A stretch of DNA of 64,000 bases, taken from NCBI GenBank assembly GCA_963755335.1, contig CAVWJW010000002.1:372001-436000 (forward strand). Direction: 5' to 3'. Source of the stretch: UBA10649 sp963755335 (GTDB lineage: Bacteria; Actinomycetota; Actinomycetes; S36-B12). The notes beneath the pieces are model-generated. The model saw only the letters and a list, made by a program, of their open reading frames with translations. It ran no database searches and had not been told where the DNA came from. Positions within the stretch are counted from its first letter, which is position 1. Each line of letters begins with the position of its first letter. Below, in pieces: positions 44,626 through 54,278 of the stretch. Both the position numbers and the translations under genes were made by a program.

Positions 44626-46826
44626 TCAGGCTTCGCGGCGGCCTTCTTGCCCACGACGAGCTTGACGTAAATCGCCTTGCCGGTGCTGCCGTGATCTGGA
44701 TCGGGTAGGTACCGGGCGTGTGCGCCGCGAACGCGGGCAGCTTGAGCTGGTGCCTGGCATTGGCGCGCGCCGACCCGAGCAGGACCCAGGCACTGCCGAT
44801 CTTGATCTTGATCTGAAGCAAGCCCTTCGCCTTGACACCCGGCACGACGATCCGCGAATACGTGTTGATCGTTATCCGGATGGCGGGCGCCTTGCTGAGC
44901 ACGCTTGCCGCGGGCTTATTGGCGAGCACGTTCTTCGCGGCGGTCACCTGAGACCCGACGGCTAAGACGAAGCCGCCTTGACTGAGCGCAACCTTGCTCG
45001 TCTTCACGGGGTTGATCGTTCCCGCGGCCGCGGTTGTCACCCCGTTGGTCGACGCGACCGTGACGGTCGTGCCGAGGGAGGCCACGCCGGTCTTGGGCAC
45101 GGACTCGGAACGGTCGAACGCCGCCGTGGCCTTCGCGACCACCACGATCTGGTACGTGTCTCCGGGCGTGAGCCCGTCGATGGTAACCGGGGACGACGAT
45201 GTATCGACGCTCGTTATGAGAATGTCGCCAAACGAGTCGTACACCTCGACGGTGTAGATCTGCGTGGATGGCGCTGCCGCCGGTTCGGTGAAGAACACCT
45301 GAAGCGATCCGGCCTTGGCTCCGCCGATGACGGAGCCGATGATCGGCGGGCTCAGGACTGCCTTCGACACAGTGACCGTCAGGCTGGCCTTACCCGTGAC
45401 ACCATTCGCATCCGTGCCGACGACGTCGTAGAGCGTCGTGGCCTGGATCGTCCGCGGGATGCCCGATACGACGCCCGTCGAGGTGTTGAACAGCAACCCC
45501 GCCTGCAGAGCAGGACTGATCGAGTAGGTCACTGGCGCTGTCATCCCCGATGCCGTCATCGTCCGAGAGAACGTGCTCGATCCCACGGACGCGTTGACAC
45601 TCTGCGTCGCCGGCAGGAGCGAGCCGCCGATCGTCACGGTGATGGGACCAGTCGCCTTGACGCCGTTCTTGTCGGTGACAGAAACCGTGTAGTTCGCCCC
45701 CGACACTGCTGTAGCAGGGCGCCCGGTGATGGCCCCGGTCGTCGGGTTGATGGTGAGGTCCCCTGGGGTTGTTGCGCCAGGCAGGAGCGGAACGGTACTG
45801 AAGGCGAACGGGGCAACCAAGCCCGCAGCGGTCGCGGCGGCCGTTCCGAACCCGATCACGGGCGTGATCGCCGTCCCGACCTTGCCCGTGACGGCCAGGG
45901 GGGTGGAGCCGAGGACTCCGTCAACAGTCACGGTGATCGTCGCCTGCCCGAGCACGCTGTTCCCGGGCGCTCAACAGCTGCTTCACGGTGAAGGGTGTAG
46001 CCGGCACCGGATGCGTCGGCGTTCCCGACACGACCCCATTGGTCGCAGAGAACGTGAGCCCGGTCAGCGCCGTGAGATCGGGTGAGATCGAGTAGGCGGT
46101 CGTCGGTGACTCCGGGAAGGCCGTCGACGGCGTCGCGACGGCCACGCCGACGGTGCCCACCACCGATTGGGTCGGGGTGGGAAGCGCCGCGAGAACCGTG
46201 AGGTTGAAGGTGGCCGAGCCGGTGGCCCCCGCCGTATCGGATGCCGTGACCGTGACCGGCGTCGCCGCCTGTGCGGCTGTGGGGGTGCCGGACAGGACGC
46301 CGCCCGCGGAGATCGTCAGCCACGCCGGGGCACCCGTCAGCCCGAAGCTCAGGCCCGCGCCAAACCCTTCCGCGGTCGCTGCCGGACTGCCGGTCAGCGG
46401 CTGGCCGAAGGCCACGGTCATTTCGGGGGCGGGTGGCGTCACCTTGGTCACGGTGATGTCGATATCGGCGGTCCTGACCACGGGGACAGCGGCGCTGTCC
46501 GTCGCCGTGATGGTGTAGGTCGCCAAAGCAGCAGCAGCGCCCGGCGTTCCTGACAGCTGCCCCGTCCCAACCGTCGCGGCGTCGCCCGCGTCGAGGCTCA
46601 GACCGTTGGGCAGCGGCGAACTGCTCGTCATCGTGACCGGCGGCGTCAGGCCCGTCATGTCCACCGTCGCTGTGGCTGCGATCGCGGTACCCACACTTGC
46701 GAGCACCGCAGGATTCGCGGCGCGGGCTGGCGTGGCTAGTAGCGAACTGAACACCAAGAGAAACAGGCTCACTGCCGAGATCGATGCGATCGAACGTCGT
46801 CCCACATGCATCTGCATAGTCGCCAC
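44626..46826 (-). CDS. Secreted multi-Ig (He_PIG-like) protein (frame interrupted)
   Basis: About 730 residues. The signal peptide is ASISAVSLFLLVFSSLLATPARA. It is followed by tandem putative-Ig domains, each with a phrase such as LSLDAGDAATVGTGQLSGTPG, AGGVLSGTPTAAQAATPVTVTAS, TNGVVSGTPTHPVPATPF, TTGAITGRPATAVSGANYTV and TGVVSGIPRTIQATTLYDVV. A fibronectin-like segment (YTVEVYDSFGDILITSVD) and a basic beta-sandwich C-terminus (LLQIKIKIGSAWVLLGSARAN) complete it. A single extra base near 45970 and another change near 44690 break the frame. With the second corrected the tail reads GKAIYVKLVVGKKAAAK; the exact stop is uncertain (44504-44628). A TGACGGTTTCGTCA site lies about 110 bp upstream. 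Confidence 0.75.
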
Positions 46827-46932
46827 TTCCTCGGATGCCTCGACAGCAGCCAGGCGCTAGGACTGGCCGAAGGTCGACTGATTCTCGACGCTAACCGAGG
46901 GGCGAGAGAAGGTACAGGTCGCGAACGTCAGA

Positions 46933-46946
46933 TGACGAAACCGTCA
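46933..46946 (-). promoter_or_regulatory. Third copy of the TGACNGNTTCGTCA element
   Basis: On the minus strand the site reads TGACGGTTTCGTCA, one base different from the copy at 42282. It lies between the acyl-CoA ligase stop (46950) and the start of the secreted Ig-like protein (46826), reading towards the latter. Confidence 0.55.
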
Positions 46947-46949
46947 CGG

Positions 46950-48479
46950 CTATCCCTTGATCTGCCTGTTCTGATCGGCCCAGAAGTCACGTCGGATCAG
47001 GTACTTCTGCAGCTTGCCGGTGGCGGTACGGGGAAGGGCGTCGCGGAACTCGATCCGCTTGGGGCACTTGTAGCCGGCGAGCCTCGTGCGGCAGTGCGCG
47101 ATGACGTCGTCGGCCGACAGATCGGTTCCATCCGTGACCACCGAGGCCGTGACCGCCTCCCCCCACCGGTCATCCGGCGAGCCGACGACAGCGACCTCGC
47201 GCACATGCGGATGGCTCATGATCGCGTCCTCGACCTCGATCGACGAAACATTCTCGCCGCCGGTGATGATGACGTCCTTCTTGCGGTCACTGATGGTGAG
47301 GTAGCCATCGTCGATCGTGCCGCCGTCGCCGGTGTGGAACCAGCCATCGGCCAGGGCCGCTGCCGTCTCCTCGGGCTGGTTCCAGTAGGCCTCGAGCACG
47401 ACGTTGCCCCGCGCGAGGATCTCCCCGTCGGGGTCCGTCTCGATGTCGACTCCCAGCGCCGGAACGCCCGCGCGACCGAGCAGTCGAGCGCGTTCGTGCG
47501 CATCGACACCGTCCCATTCGGCTCGTCGCCGGTTCACCGTCAGGAGGGGCGCAGTCTCGGTCAGCCCGTAGATCTGGATGAACTCCCAGCCGAGTTCCGT
47601 CTCGATCCGCTCGATCGTGCGGGTGGGCGGCGGCGCACCGGCGACCACGACCCTGACCCGGTCACGGCCGGGGATCGGCCCGTCCCAGGAGCCCGCCGCA
47701 TCGAGGATCATGGCCAGTACCGCGGGAGCGCCGCACATGATCGTCACCCCGTGCTCGTCGACGCGCCGCAGGATCTCCGCGCCGTCGACCTTGCGCAGCA
47801 CGATGTGCCGTCCGCCGACGCCTGTGACGGCGTACGGCATCCCCCAGCCGTTGGCATGGAACATCGGAAGGGTGTGCAGCAGGACGTCGCGATCGCTCAG
47901 GGTGAGGTGCAGCCCCATCAGCATCGCGTTGGTCCACAGATTGCGGTGCGTGAGCTGGACGCCCTTGGGCCGCGCGGTGGTGCCCGACGTGTAGTTGATC
48001 GTCGCGGTCGCAGACTCGTCTCCCGCCCACGGCACGCCGACGCGACCGATGGGGAAGATCACGTCATCGCTTTCGCCGAGGACGAACCGGTGCCTGGCCG
48101 TCACCTCGGCCAGGACCTCGTCGACCTCCGGGTCGACGAGCAGCACGTCGGCACCGCTGTGCTTGACGATGAAGTCGATCTCCGGCGCGGCAAGGCGGAA
48201 GTTCACCGGCACCAGCACTCGCCCCGAGCCCGAGACGCCGAAGAAGCTCGTCAGCAGCCTCGCCGAGTTGTGGGAGACGATGGCGACCCGTCCGCCGACG
48301 GGCACGCCCATATCGTCGAGTGCCGCCGCCAGCGCCCGGGATCGAGCCGCGAGATCGCGGTACGTGAGCGGTCCCAACGGTTCGGCCGGCTGGTCGCGTT
48401 CGTCGACGACCGCCACTCGGTCGGGATAGACGACCTCAGCACGCTTGAGGAAGTCGTTGACGTTCATCGGCGTGAACAT
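46950..48479 (-). CDS. Acyl-CoA synthetase (AMP-forming, fatty-acid or aryl-acid ligase)
   Basis: A 509-residue ANL-superfamily enzyme that adenylates a carboxylic acid and transfers it to CoA. The P-loop is NYTSGTTARPKGVQLTHRN (about residues 166-184), the ATP/substrate motif IYGLTETAPLL, the hinge/AMP motif GWFHTGDGGTIDDGYLTISDRKKDVIITGGENVSS read as GDGGTIDDGYLTISDRKKD, and the catalytic Lys in PRTATGKLQKYLIRR. It resembles medium/long-chain or cinnamate-type ligases; substrate specificity cannot be read. The gene is intact, notable among its disrupted neighbours. GTG/ATG choice: ATG 48479, with ATG 48467 also possible. Confidence 0.93.
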   Translation of the reverse strand: MFTPMNVNDFLKRAEVVYPDRVAVVDERDQPAEPLGPLTYRDLAARSRALAAALDDMGVPVGGRVAIVSHNSARLLTSFFGVSGSGRVLVPVNFRLAAPEIDFIVKHSGADVLLVDPEVDEVLAEVTARHRFVLGESDDVIFPIGRVGVPWAGDESATATINYTSGTTARPKGVQLTHRNLWTNAMLMGLHLTLSDRDVLLHTLPMFHANGWGMPYAVTGVGGRHIVLRKVDGAEILRRVDEHGVTIMCGAPAVLAMILDAAGSWDGPIPGRDRVRVVVAGAPPPTRTIERIETELGWEFIQIYGLTETAPLLTVNRRRAEWDGVDAHERARLLGRAGVPALGVDIETDPDGEILARGNVVLEAYWNQPEETAAALADGWFHTGDGGTIDDGYLTISDRKKDVIITGGENVSSIEVEDAIMSHPHVREVAVVGSPDDRWGEAVTASVVTDGTDLSADDVIAHCRTRLAGYKCPKRIEFRDALPRTATGKLQKYLIRRDFWADQNRQIKG

Positions 48480-48519
48480 GCGCTCACGCTAGGTGGTCGG
48501 CACCCCGTCAACAACCGCT

Positions 48520-49003
48520 TCAGGCAAGGATGGCGTCGATCTGGCCCATCGCCTCGCGTAGTCCCTGCTCCATGCCCATCGCGAGAAGCTGCTCCATCGC
48601 CTCGAGCGAGGCGAAGGTCGACGTCATCGTCATCGTCACGCCACCGGGACGGTCGTCGATCTGCACGCGCATGATCGTGACGGGCATCCCGGCCTGAGGC
48701 TGGCCCATGTCGTCCGCGAAGCCGTCCTCGATGACGAGAGCTCGCGGTGCCTCAGACTCCAGGACCCGCCACCAGCCGTGGTGCTTCTCGCCCTCGGGGC
48801 TGGTCATGTAGTAGTTGACGGAACCGCCCGCCGTGAGGTCGTGGTCCACGACGGTCGCCGGGATACGCCGGGGGCCCCCACCAGCGCTCGAGCTGACGCG
48901 GGTCGTTCCACAGCCGCCAGGCACGTTCCGCCGTGACGTCGTACTCGGCGATGACGACCATCGTCAGCTGCTGGGTGTCCTTCTCAACGCTTGTCACACT
49001 CAT
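48520..49003 (-). CDS. SRPBCC (AHSA1-type) protein (frame interrupted)
   Basis: About 160 residues of START/Bet v1-like fold. The N-terminal part (VVIAEYDVTAERAWRLWNDPRQLERWWG) is the standard AHSA1 opening, and the C-terminal part (VNYYMTSPEGEKHHGWWRVLE, MTMTSTFASLEAMEQLLAMG) completes it in another frame. One extra G in a G-run near 48872 explains the break: its removal joins WWGP to RIPATVVDHDL. It overlaps the ArsR gene by four bases, the usual ArsR-SRPBCC pairing, in which the ligand or substrate is unknown. Confidence 0.85.
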
Positions 49004-49350
49004 GGCTTGCCCTCCTGGTTCGGCTCGGCGAGGAGACTGCCGATGCGGTCGAATCGATCGCGCCACAGCTGCTCGAGGGAGTCGAGAAGTCGTTGGGCCC
49101 GTTGAACGGCCTCGACGTTTCCGACCACGCGCTGCTCCCTCCCGTGACGCTGCTTGCTCACCAGGCCCGCACCCTCGAGCACGGCGACGTGCTTCTGCAC
49201 CGCCGTCATGCTCATCGCGTAGCCCCGCGCAAGGTCGGAGATCGAGTGCTCGCCGACGAGGGCCCGTCGCACGATGTCGCGGCGGGTGGCGTCGGCCAGC
49301 GCGTGGAACAGCCGGTCGACGTCGGCATCGGAGATCTGATCTACAACCAT
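49000..49350 (-). CDS. ArsR-family transcriptional regulator
   Basis: A 116-residue winged-helix repressor: FHALADATRRDIVRRALVGEHSISDLA is helices 1-3 and MSMTAVQKHVAVLEGAGLV the recognition region. There are no clustered Cys/His residues for metal sensing, as expected for the SRPBCC-linked branch. The start is either ATG 49350 or GTG 49368 six codons upstream. An eight-base inverted repeat spans the ATG, suggesting autorepression. The SRPBCC gene follows with an ATGA overlap. Confidence 0.9.
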   Translation of the reverse strand: MVVDQISDADVDRLFHALADATRRDIVRRALVGEHSISDLARGYAMSMTAVQKHVAVLEGAGLVSKQRHGREQRVVGNVEAVQRAQRLLDSLEQLWRDRFDRIGSLLAEPNQEGKP

Positions 49351-49360
49351 TTGGTTGTAG
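49341..49360 (-). promoter_or_regulatory. Inverted repeat over the ArsR start codon
   Basis: CTACAACC and GGTTGTAG are a perfect 8-bp inverted repeat separated by four bases. The ATG of the ArsR gene (49348-49350) lies at its edge. This is a likely self-operator blocking transcription or translation initiation. Confidence 0.6.
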
Positions 49361-49407
49361 TTAAGCACGCTCGTTCACGCCGCGCAAGTGACGGGTGGAT
49401 GCGCCCG

Positions 49408-51384
49408 TTACCGACGCAGGCTCAGCCGCATGGGCGCCGCGGTGAGCAGCGCTCCTCCCCTGGTCACCGCCACGAGGGTGATCGTGTGCGTCGGTCCGAC
49501 GTGGGTGATGCGGCCGGAGATGACCCCCGTCCGGTGATTGACATGCAGCCCCTTGGGCAGCTTCCCCTTCGAGGTGCGGAAGATGGCAACGTCGCCGACG
49601 CCGCTCACCGTCGGCCTGATCGATACGCGCTTGCCCACCCGAACGTGCGGGTGCGCCGGGTAGCTGAACGACGACGCCCCTGACGTGTTCACCACGAAGA
49701 TGAACGACGCGGCCGCGCTCCCGCTCGCACTGGTCTCGGCAACGCGTAGCGGTGTGGGCAGGGACACGACGCGGGTCGGCTTCCCGACGATCCGGCCCGT
49801 GCTGGCGTCCAGCCTCGTTCCGCTAGGCAGCTGCCCGCAGACGAGCCGATAGGACGTGCCGTTCACGGGCGCGTTGCTCGTCGCTCCGATCGCGATGCCG
49901 CGACCCACACTGCCGATGTTCTGCGCCGCGTACTGCAGAGTCTGTGAGTCGGCGTCGACGCGCGTGGTGAACTGGCTCGTCCTCGCAGGGCCGTTGGCGA
50001 ACCTGGCCCGGATGACGGTCACCCAGGAGCCGGGCTGCGTCGTCACGCCGAAGAGCACTCCGTACGTCCGGTCGAGTTGCATGCCGGGCGGCAGAGCGCC
50101 GCCGACCACCGTGAACGACGTCGCCTTGCCCAGACCACGGGTGTTCGGCGCCATCGTCAGCTGGGACCCGACCGTCGAGTACTGGGTCGGGTACAGGGTG
50201 CCGTTGGGGGCAAGGCATGGTGCGTCGATCCCGGCGTCGCCGGTGGTGGCGGCGAGGGCGCCATTCGCCCCGCTGCCTGCCCCGTTGCTCGTGCCGGGCA
50301 CGGTCGATGCTGGAGCGGCCGGAGGAGCCGCGACTGGCTGGGACGGCGATGAGCCGACTGCGGTCGGGGAGCCGGCATTCGACGGCCTGCCCGCCGTTGC
50401 GGCTGGGACGCGTCGCCGACTTCGGATCACCCTCCGTGCTCAAGGCGGTCGGACCAAAGCCGATGCTGCGCAGAGTCACCGTGTGCTTTCCCGCCGCCAG
50501 CCCGCTCAGGGTGAACGCTCCGCCGGCCCCGTTGACCGGGGCCACGCCACCCGGCCGAGTCCACGGGCCTGCGTCCACCATGTACTCGATGCCCTGCACC
50601 GTCCCCGGACTGACGACCGAGTAGTTCACCGAGAGCAGGCCGCCGGCCGCGGGCACGAGGCTGTCGATGCGTCGGCTTCCCGAGGGGCGGGACGGACACC
50701 GAAGGGGTGACGCACGTCGCCACGACCGCGTTGTCGCCCGCACGCCTGGCCGTGATCGTTGCCGTGTACGACGACCCAGGTGTGAGGTACTCGTAGGGGA
50801 CCTGGACTTCCGTGCCCGGCGTCACGGACTCGACGGGGAGGCTGGTCCCGCCGATGACCAGTTCGTACGTGGCCGCATCCGGATTGCCGGCCATGAGACC
50901 GAAGACCAGGGTCTGCGACGGGTCGTTGACCGATGGCCGTGCAGCCCGTGAGCGGCACGGAGACCGGTGGCTGTGCGACTCCCTGCGCGGCAGCGCTACT
51001 GGGGGCCGAGTACACATGGCTCGTAATGAGCAGGCCGATGCTGCTCATCGTGAGTGACCCGGTCGGGCTCACCGAGAACGTGATGTCGCCGCTGCACGGC
51101 GCGAGGGTGCCGGTGCTCCACTGCGACGTGAGGCCGGAGAACGCGCTCGTGGTGCAGGAGTACCTGCCGGCCGGATCCGGGATTCTCAGGTATCCGGTTG
51201 CCGAACTCCCCGTGACCTGGAGGTTGACGACAACAACCGAAGCGGTGGTGCCGAAGCCATCATCGATCGGGAAAGTCACGTTCGAGTAGTCCCAAGTGAT
51301 GGACGCGGCCGCCGGTGTCGACGCGATCAGAAGAGCACCCAGCAGGAGTGCCGAACTGCTCACGGCAGCAATGAGTCTCTTCAT
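49408..51384 (-). CDS. Second secreted Ig-like protein (frame interrupted)
   Basis: About 655 residues. The signal peptide is LIAAVSSSALLLGALLIASTPAAA. The N-terminal part is beta-rich (GFGTTASVVVVNLQVTGSSATGYL); the middle has a fibronectin-like segment (ELVIGGTSLPVESVTPGTEV, YTATITARRAGDNAVVAT) and IDSLVPAAGGLLSVNYSVVSPG; then an Ala/Pro/Ser-rich linker leads to He_PIG-like repeats (TSFTVVGGALPPGMQLDRTYG, RLVCGQLPSGTRLDASTGRIVG, TSKGKLPKGLHVNHRTGVISG). Frames change near 50945, 50680 and 50400. It is architecturally similar to the protein at 44.6-46.8 kb. ATG 51384 begins MKRLIAAV. Confidence 0.72.
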
Positions 51385-51424
51385 CCTGGCCCCCCTCGAA
51401 GCGCGATCCCGCAAGCCTACGTCG

Positions 51425-51496
51425 TGTAAGGACTCGAAGGCCTGCGGTGGCGATCGTCACGACAACGCGTGTAAGGTCGCAATCAGCGCTGTAAGG
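51425..51496. repeat. Three direct TGTAAGG repeats
   Basis: TGTAAGG occurs at 51425-51431, 51470-51476 and 51490-51496, all on the plus strand, in the 127-bp gap between the Ig-like gene and the DNA-binding-like gene at 51512. The last copy is 15 bp before that start codon. They could be operator half-sites or chance. Confidence 0.35.
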
Positions 51497-51511
51497 AATC
51501 GAGCGGGGGAC

Positions 51512-52117
51512 ATGGCAAAGGACGTGCGACTGGGGGTGTCCTCACGCATTCGCCCTGCGTCGGGGCGCAAGAAGCGCTGGCGGGCGACACCCGAGCACAC
51601 GTTCCCCCTCCCCGTCATCGTCGATCACATGTTCGTGGACCCCCTGACCCGCGAGGTCGGCTGGCACTTCGAAGCGACGATCGACCTCGTCGATGACGAG
51701 CCGCAGCTGGTGCGCCTGGACGTACGCGGACCGCAGGGCCTCGACCTCGTACGCATGCAGCGGGAGTTCCGCTGGGCCTCACCGGTGGAGGTCGTCCGTC
51801 GATCCGTCCCCGTGATGCTCGAACGGGGCATCGATCCGTTCGACTTCGACCTGCCCGTGACGGGCTTCCCCGAGGCGGCCGAACTGCGGGGGCCGGTCAA
51901 CGCGCCGCTCAGCGACGAGTTCCTGGAGGACATCGCTCGCGAGTACCTCAGCGTCGGACGCGGCTATGCCCGGACGATCTCGCAGGAGCGGCAGGTGTCG
52001 CCGCGCACCGTGGTGAGCTGGGTGGAGAAGGCCAGGAAGCGCGGCATCCTCACCCGCGTCCCCCAAGGCGGCTACGGCGGATCGATCGTCCCGAAGACGA
52101 GGCGACGGCCCTCCTGA
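51512..52117 (+). CDS. Putative helix-turn-helix protein of unknown family
   Basis: A 201-residue soluble protein. The N-terminus is basic (SRIRPASGRKKRWRATPEHTF), the middle is beta-rich (GWHFEATIDLVDDEPQLVRLDV), and the C-terminus has a helix-turn-helix-like element (YARTISQERQVSPRTVVSWVEKARKRGIL) resembling resolvase/phage-type HTH segments. ATG 51512 follows GGGGGA. No family is recognised; it may regulate its own promoter through the TGTAAGG repeats. Confidence 0.65.
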   Translation: MAKDVRLGVSSRIRPASGRKKRWRATPEHTFPLPVIVDHMFVDPLTREVGWHFEATIDLVDDEPQLVRLDVRGPQGLDLVRMQREFRWASPVEVVRRSVPVMLERGIDPFDFDLPVTGFPEAAELRGPVNAPLSDEFLEDIAREYLSVGRGYARTISQERQVSPRTVVSWVEKARKRGILTRVPQGGYGGSIVPKTRRRPS

Positions 52118-52160
52118 CTTCGATCACCTTTCATCGTGGAATGTGACGTAGCCTCTGTCC

Positions 52161-53081
52161 GTGACGGCAGTGACGGAGGAAACGGGCGACGACGGGGCGC
52201 CCGGCTTCTTCCGCCGCAACCGCGCTCCTCGGCTGATATCCGGCGTCATCGTCAGCGTGGTGCTCGTGGCCGCCTATCTCGTCGGGATCCAGTCCTACCG
52301 CAGCGGGCTGGCGCAGACCCTCCCGGAGCAGTCGCCTCCAGCGGACGGCGTGTCCGTGGTGATCGTCCCGGAGAAGGTCTCCCCCGACGACCAGACCCTT
52401 CCTGCTCGCGTCCTGGTGTTTCCGTCGTCGTCGCTACTGGACTCGGCCGGCCAGTTGACCCAGGAGCTCGAGGTGCGGGTGCAGCCCGCCGTGTCCGGGC
52501 AGACGCTTCTCTTCCCAGCAGGCGAACCGCCGGCGCCCCAGGGCGTCGTGCTGCCGGCGGCCGGCGTCGTGCAGGAGTACCCGTTCGACTCGTACGCAGT
52601 CAACGCCGACGTCCATGTCCACTCCCTGTTCGCCGACACCTACGACGCGCTGCCCGTGCAGGCGTCGGTCTTCTTCCGCGTGCCGGGGTGGGCGTTCAAC
52701 GGAGCGGCGAGCACCACGAGCTCTGCCGAAGGGGTGACCGCCTCGGGAACCGTCGTCCGGGACACCTCCACGAGGTCCATTGCCATCCTCCTGCTGCTGC
52801 TCATGATCACGCTGGCCACCATCGCCATCCTCGTGACGGGGTCGGCCACCCGCGGACGCATGAAGCTCGAGCTCTCCGTGGCCAGCTGGATGACGGCGCT
52901 CTTGTTCGCGCTGATTCCACTGCGCGGGTTCTTCCCGGGGTCGCCGCCCATCGGCTCCTGGATGGACATCCTGGTGTTCTTCTGGGTCGAGCTGATCCTG
53001 ATGCTCTCGGTCGCCGCGGTCGCGGCCACCATCCTGATGCGCGCGCGAGACGCCCGCCACCACCCCGAGGAGAACCGATGA
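52161..53081 (+). CDS. DUF4436-type membrane protein
   Basis: A 306-residue protein with one N-terminal transmembrane segment (LISGVIVSVVLVAAYLVGI), a beta-rich extracytoplasmic domain (VSVVIVPEKVSPDDQTLPARVLV, EYPFDSYAVNADVHVHSLF) and three C-terminal helices (SIAILLLLLMITLATIAILV, VASWMTALLFALIPLRGFF, ILVFFWVELILMLSVAAVAA). The YPFDSY motif and topology fit DUF4436. Function is unknown. The start is GTG 52161. It overlaps the serine hydrolase start by four bases. Confidence 0.85.
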   Translation: MTAVTEETGDDGAPGFFRRNRAPRLISGVIVSVVLVAAYLVGIQSYRSGLAQTLPEQSPPADGVSVVIVPEKVSPDDQTLPARVLVFPSSSLLDSAGQLTQELEVRVQPAVSGQTLLFPAGEPPAPQGVVLPAAGVVQEYPFDSYAVNADVHVHSLFADTYDALPVQASVFFRVPGWAFNGAASTTSSAEGVTASGTVVRDTSTRSIAILLLLLMITLATIAILVTGSATRGRMKLELSVASWMTALLFALIPLRGFFPGSPPIGSWMDILVFFWVELILMLSVAAVAATILMRARDARHHPEENR

Positions 53082-54278
53082 CGCGCACCCGCACCACCGC
53101 CATGGCATGTGCGGTCCTGGCGGGTCTGGTACTCGTCACACCGACAGCCAGCGCGCACCCGCAGACCACCGACGCCGCCCAGAAGCGTCCGGTCTCGTCG
53201 ATCGACAAGACCCGACCCATGTCGGCCGCTGATCGAGCCGCAATCGACGTCGCGGCGAACAAGGCCGTGGCGGGGTCGATCGATCAGGCGCCCGGGCTAT
53301 GGCTCGCCGTCTGGGACCCGGCCAAGGGCTACTACGAGCAGGCCTACGGCCAAGCCGTCGTCGGCGGCGCAAAGGCCACGGTGTCCGACCACTTCATGAT
53401 CGGCTCCATCACCAAGACGGTCTTCGCGACGGCCGTCCTGCAGCAGGTGGCCAAGGGCCGGCTCGCGCTCGGCGACACCGTTCGCAAGCTCGATCCGGCG
53501 CTGGCGAGGAAGTTCCCGAAAGCGGCCACGTACACCGTGGCGCAGCTGTTGAGCATGCGGACACAGATCCCCGACTACGCGGACGCTGCCGTCGCGCTGC
53601 AGGTCGCCGATCCGCAGCATCACTTCACGCGCAACGACCTGATCGCCCTGGGGTTCGAGCAGGGGAAGAAGCAACCCGCCATCGGAGGTTATTCCACGAC
53701 GAACTACATCATCCTCGGCGTGATCCTGGACAAGCTCACTCGCAAGACGCCAGAGGCCCTCGTCAACGGGGTCTTCGCCCAGGCCGGAATGACGCAGTCG
53801 AAGCTGCCCGCTACGTCTGGCCCGCTGCCTGCACCTGCGGCCCATGGATACGTCGGCGCGCTGTACGGCTCTCAGTTCGTCGCCATCAACCCGGCAGTCA
53901 CCGGCACCACGGACGTGTCCACCTGGGCGTTCGACTGGGGCAAGGAGGGCGGCGGCGCCTACTCGACGATCGGCGACCTGGCCACCTGGGGCGGAACCTG
54001 CTTGGGCAACTCGCTGCTGCCACTCGCCGATGGTCGCCAAGCGACTGGTGTTCACCGCGATCAACGTCGGCAACTACGGTCGCGGCATCATCCGCCAGGG
54101 CGCGTGGCTCTCGCACGAGGGCCAGGCGATCGGCTACGAGGCCAACGTCGCCTGCAACCCGAAGACCGGCGCCGTGAGCGTCTGGGCGGTCAACTCGACC
54201 GAGGGCAGCATGATGCTGAACGACGCCCTCGGACCGGTCGCCTATCCCGAGTACTACGCCGCCACGCAGGCGAAATGA
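53078..54278 (+). CDS. Secreted beta-lactamase-family serine hydrolase (frame interrupted)
   Basis: About 400 residues. The signal peptide is MACAVLAGLVLVTPTASA. The nucleophile motif is SITK (GSITKTVFATAVLQQV), and the second motif reads GYSTTNYIILG where most relatives have YSN, so the third residue is Thr instead of Asn. Class C/DD-peptidase-like fold elements continue through GGGAYSTIGDLATWG. The frame breaks near 54030; dropping one C joins NSLLP to SPMVAKRLVFTAINVG. Substrate, for example peptidoglycan peptides, is not known. Both junctions, with DUF4436 upstream and the DUF3298-like gene downstream, are four-base overlaps. Confidence 0.85.

Noticed and set aside
28691..46826. Programmed frameshifting or phase variation as the cause of broken frames
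   Set aside because: Breaks occur in many unrelated genes, mostly in ordinary short G/C runs, with no shared slippery heptamer and no long homopolymers; sequencing error fits better.
46806..48674. 622-codon plus-strand open frame opposite the acyl-CoA ligase
   Set aside because: The minus strand carries all ANL-superfamily motifs; the opposite frame is compositionally a shadow.
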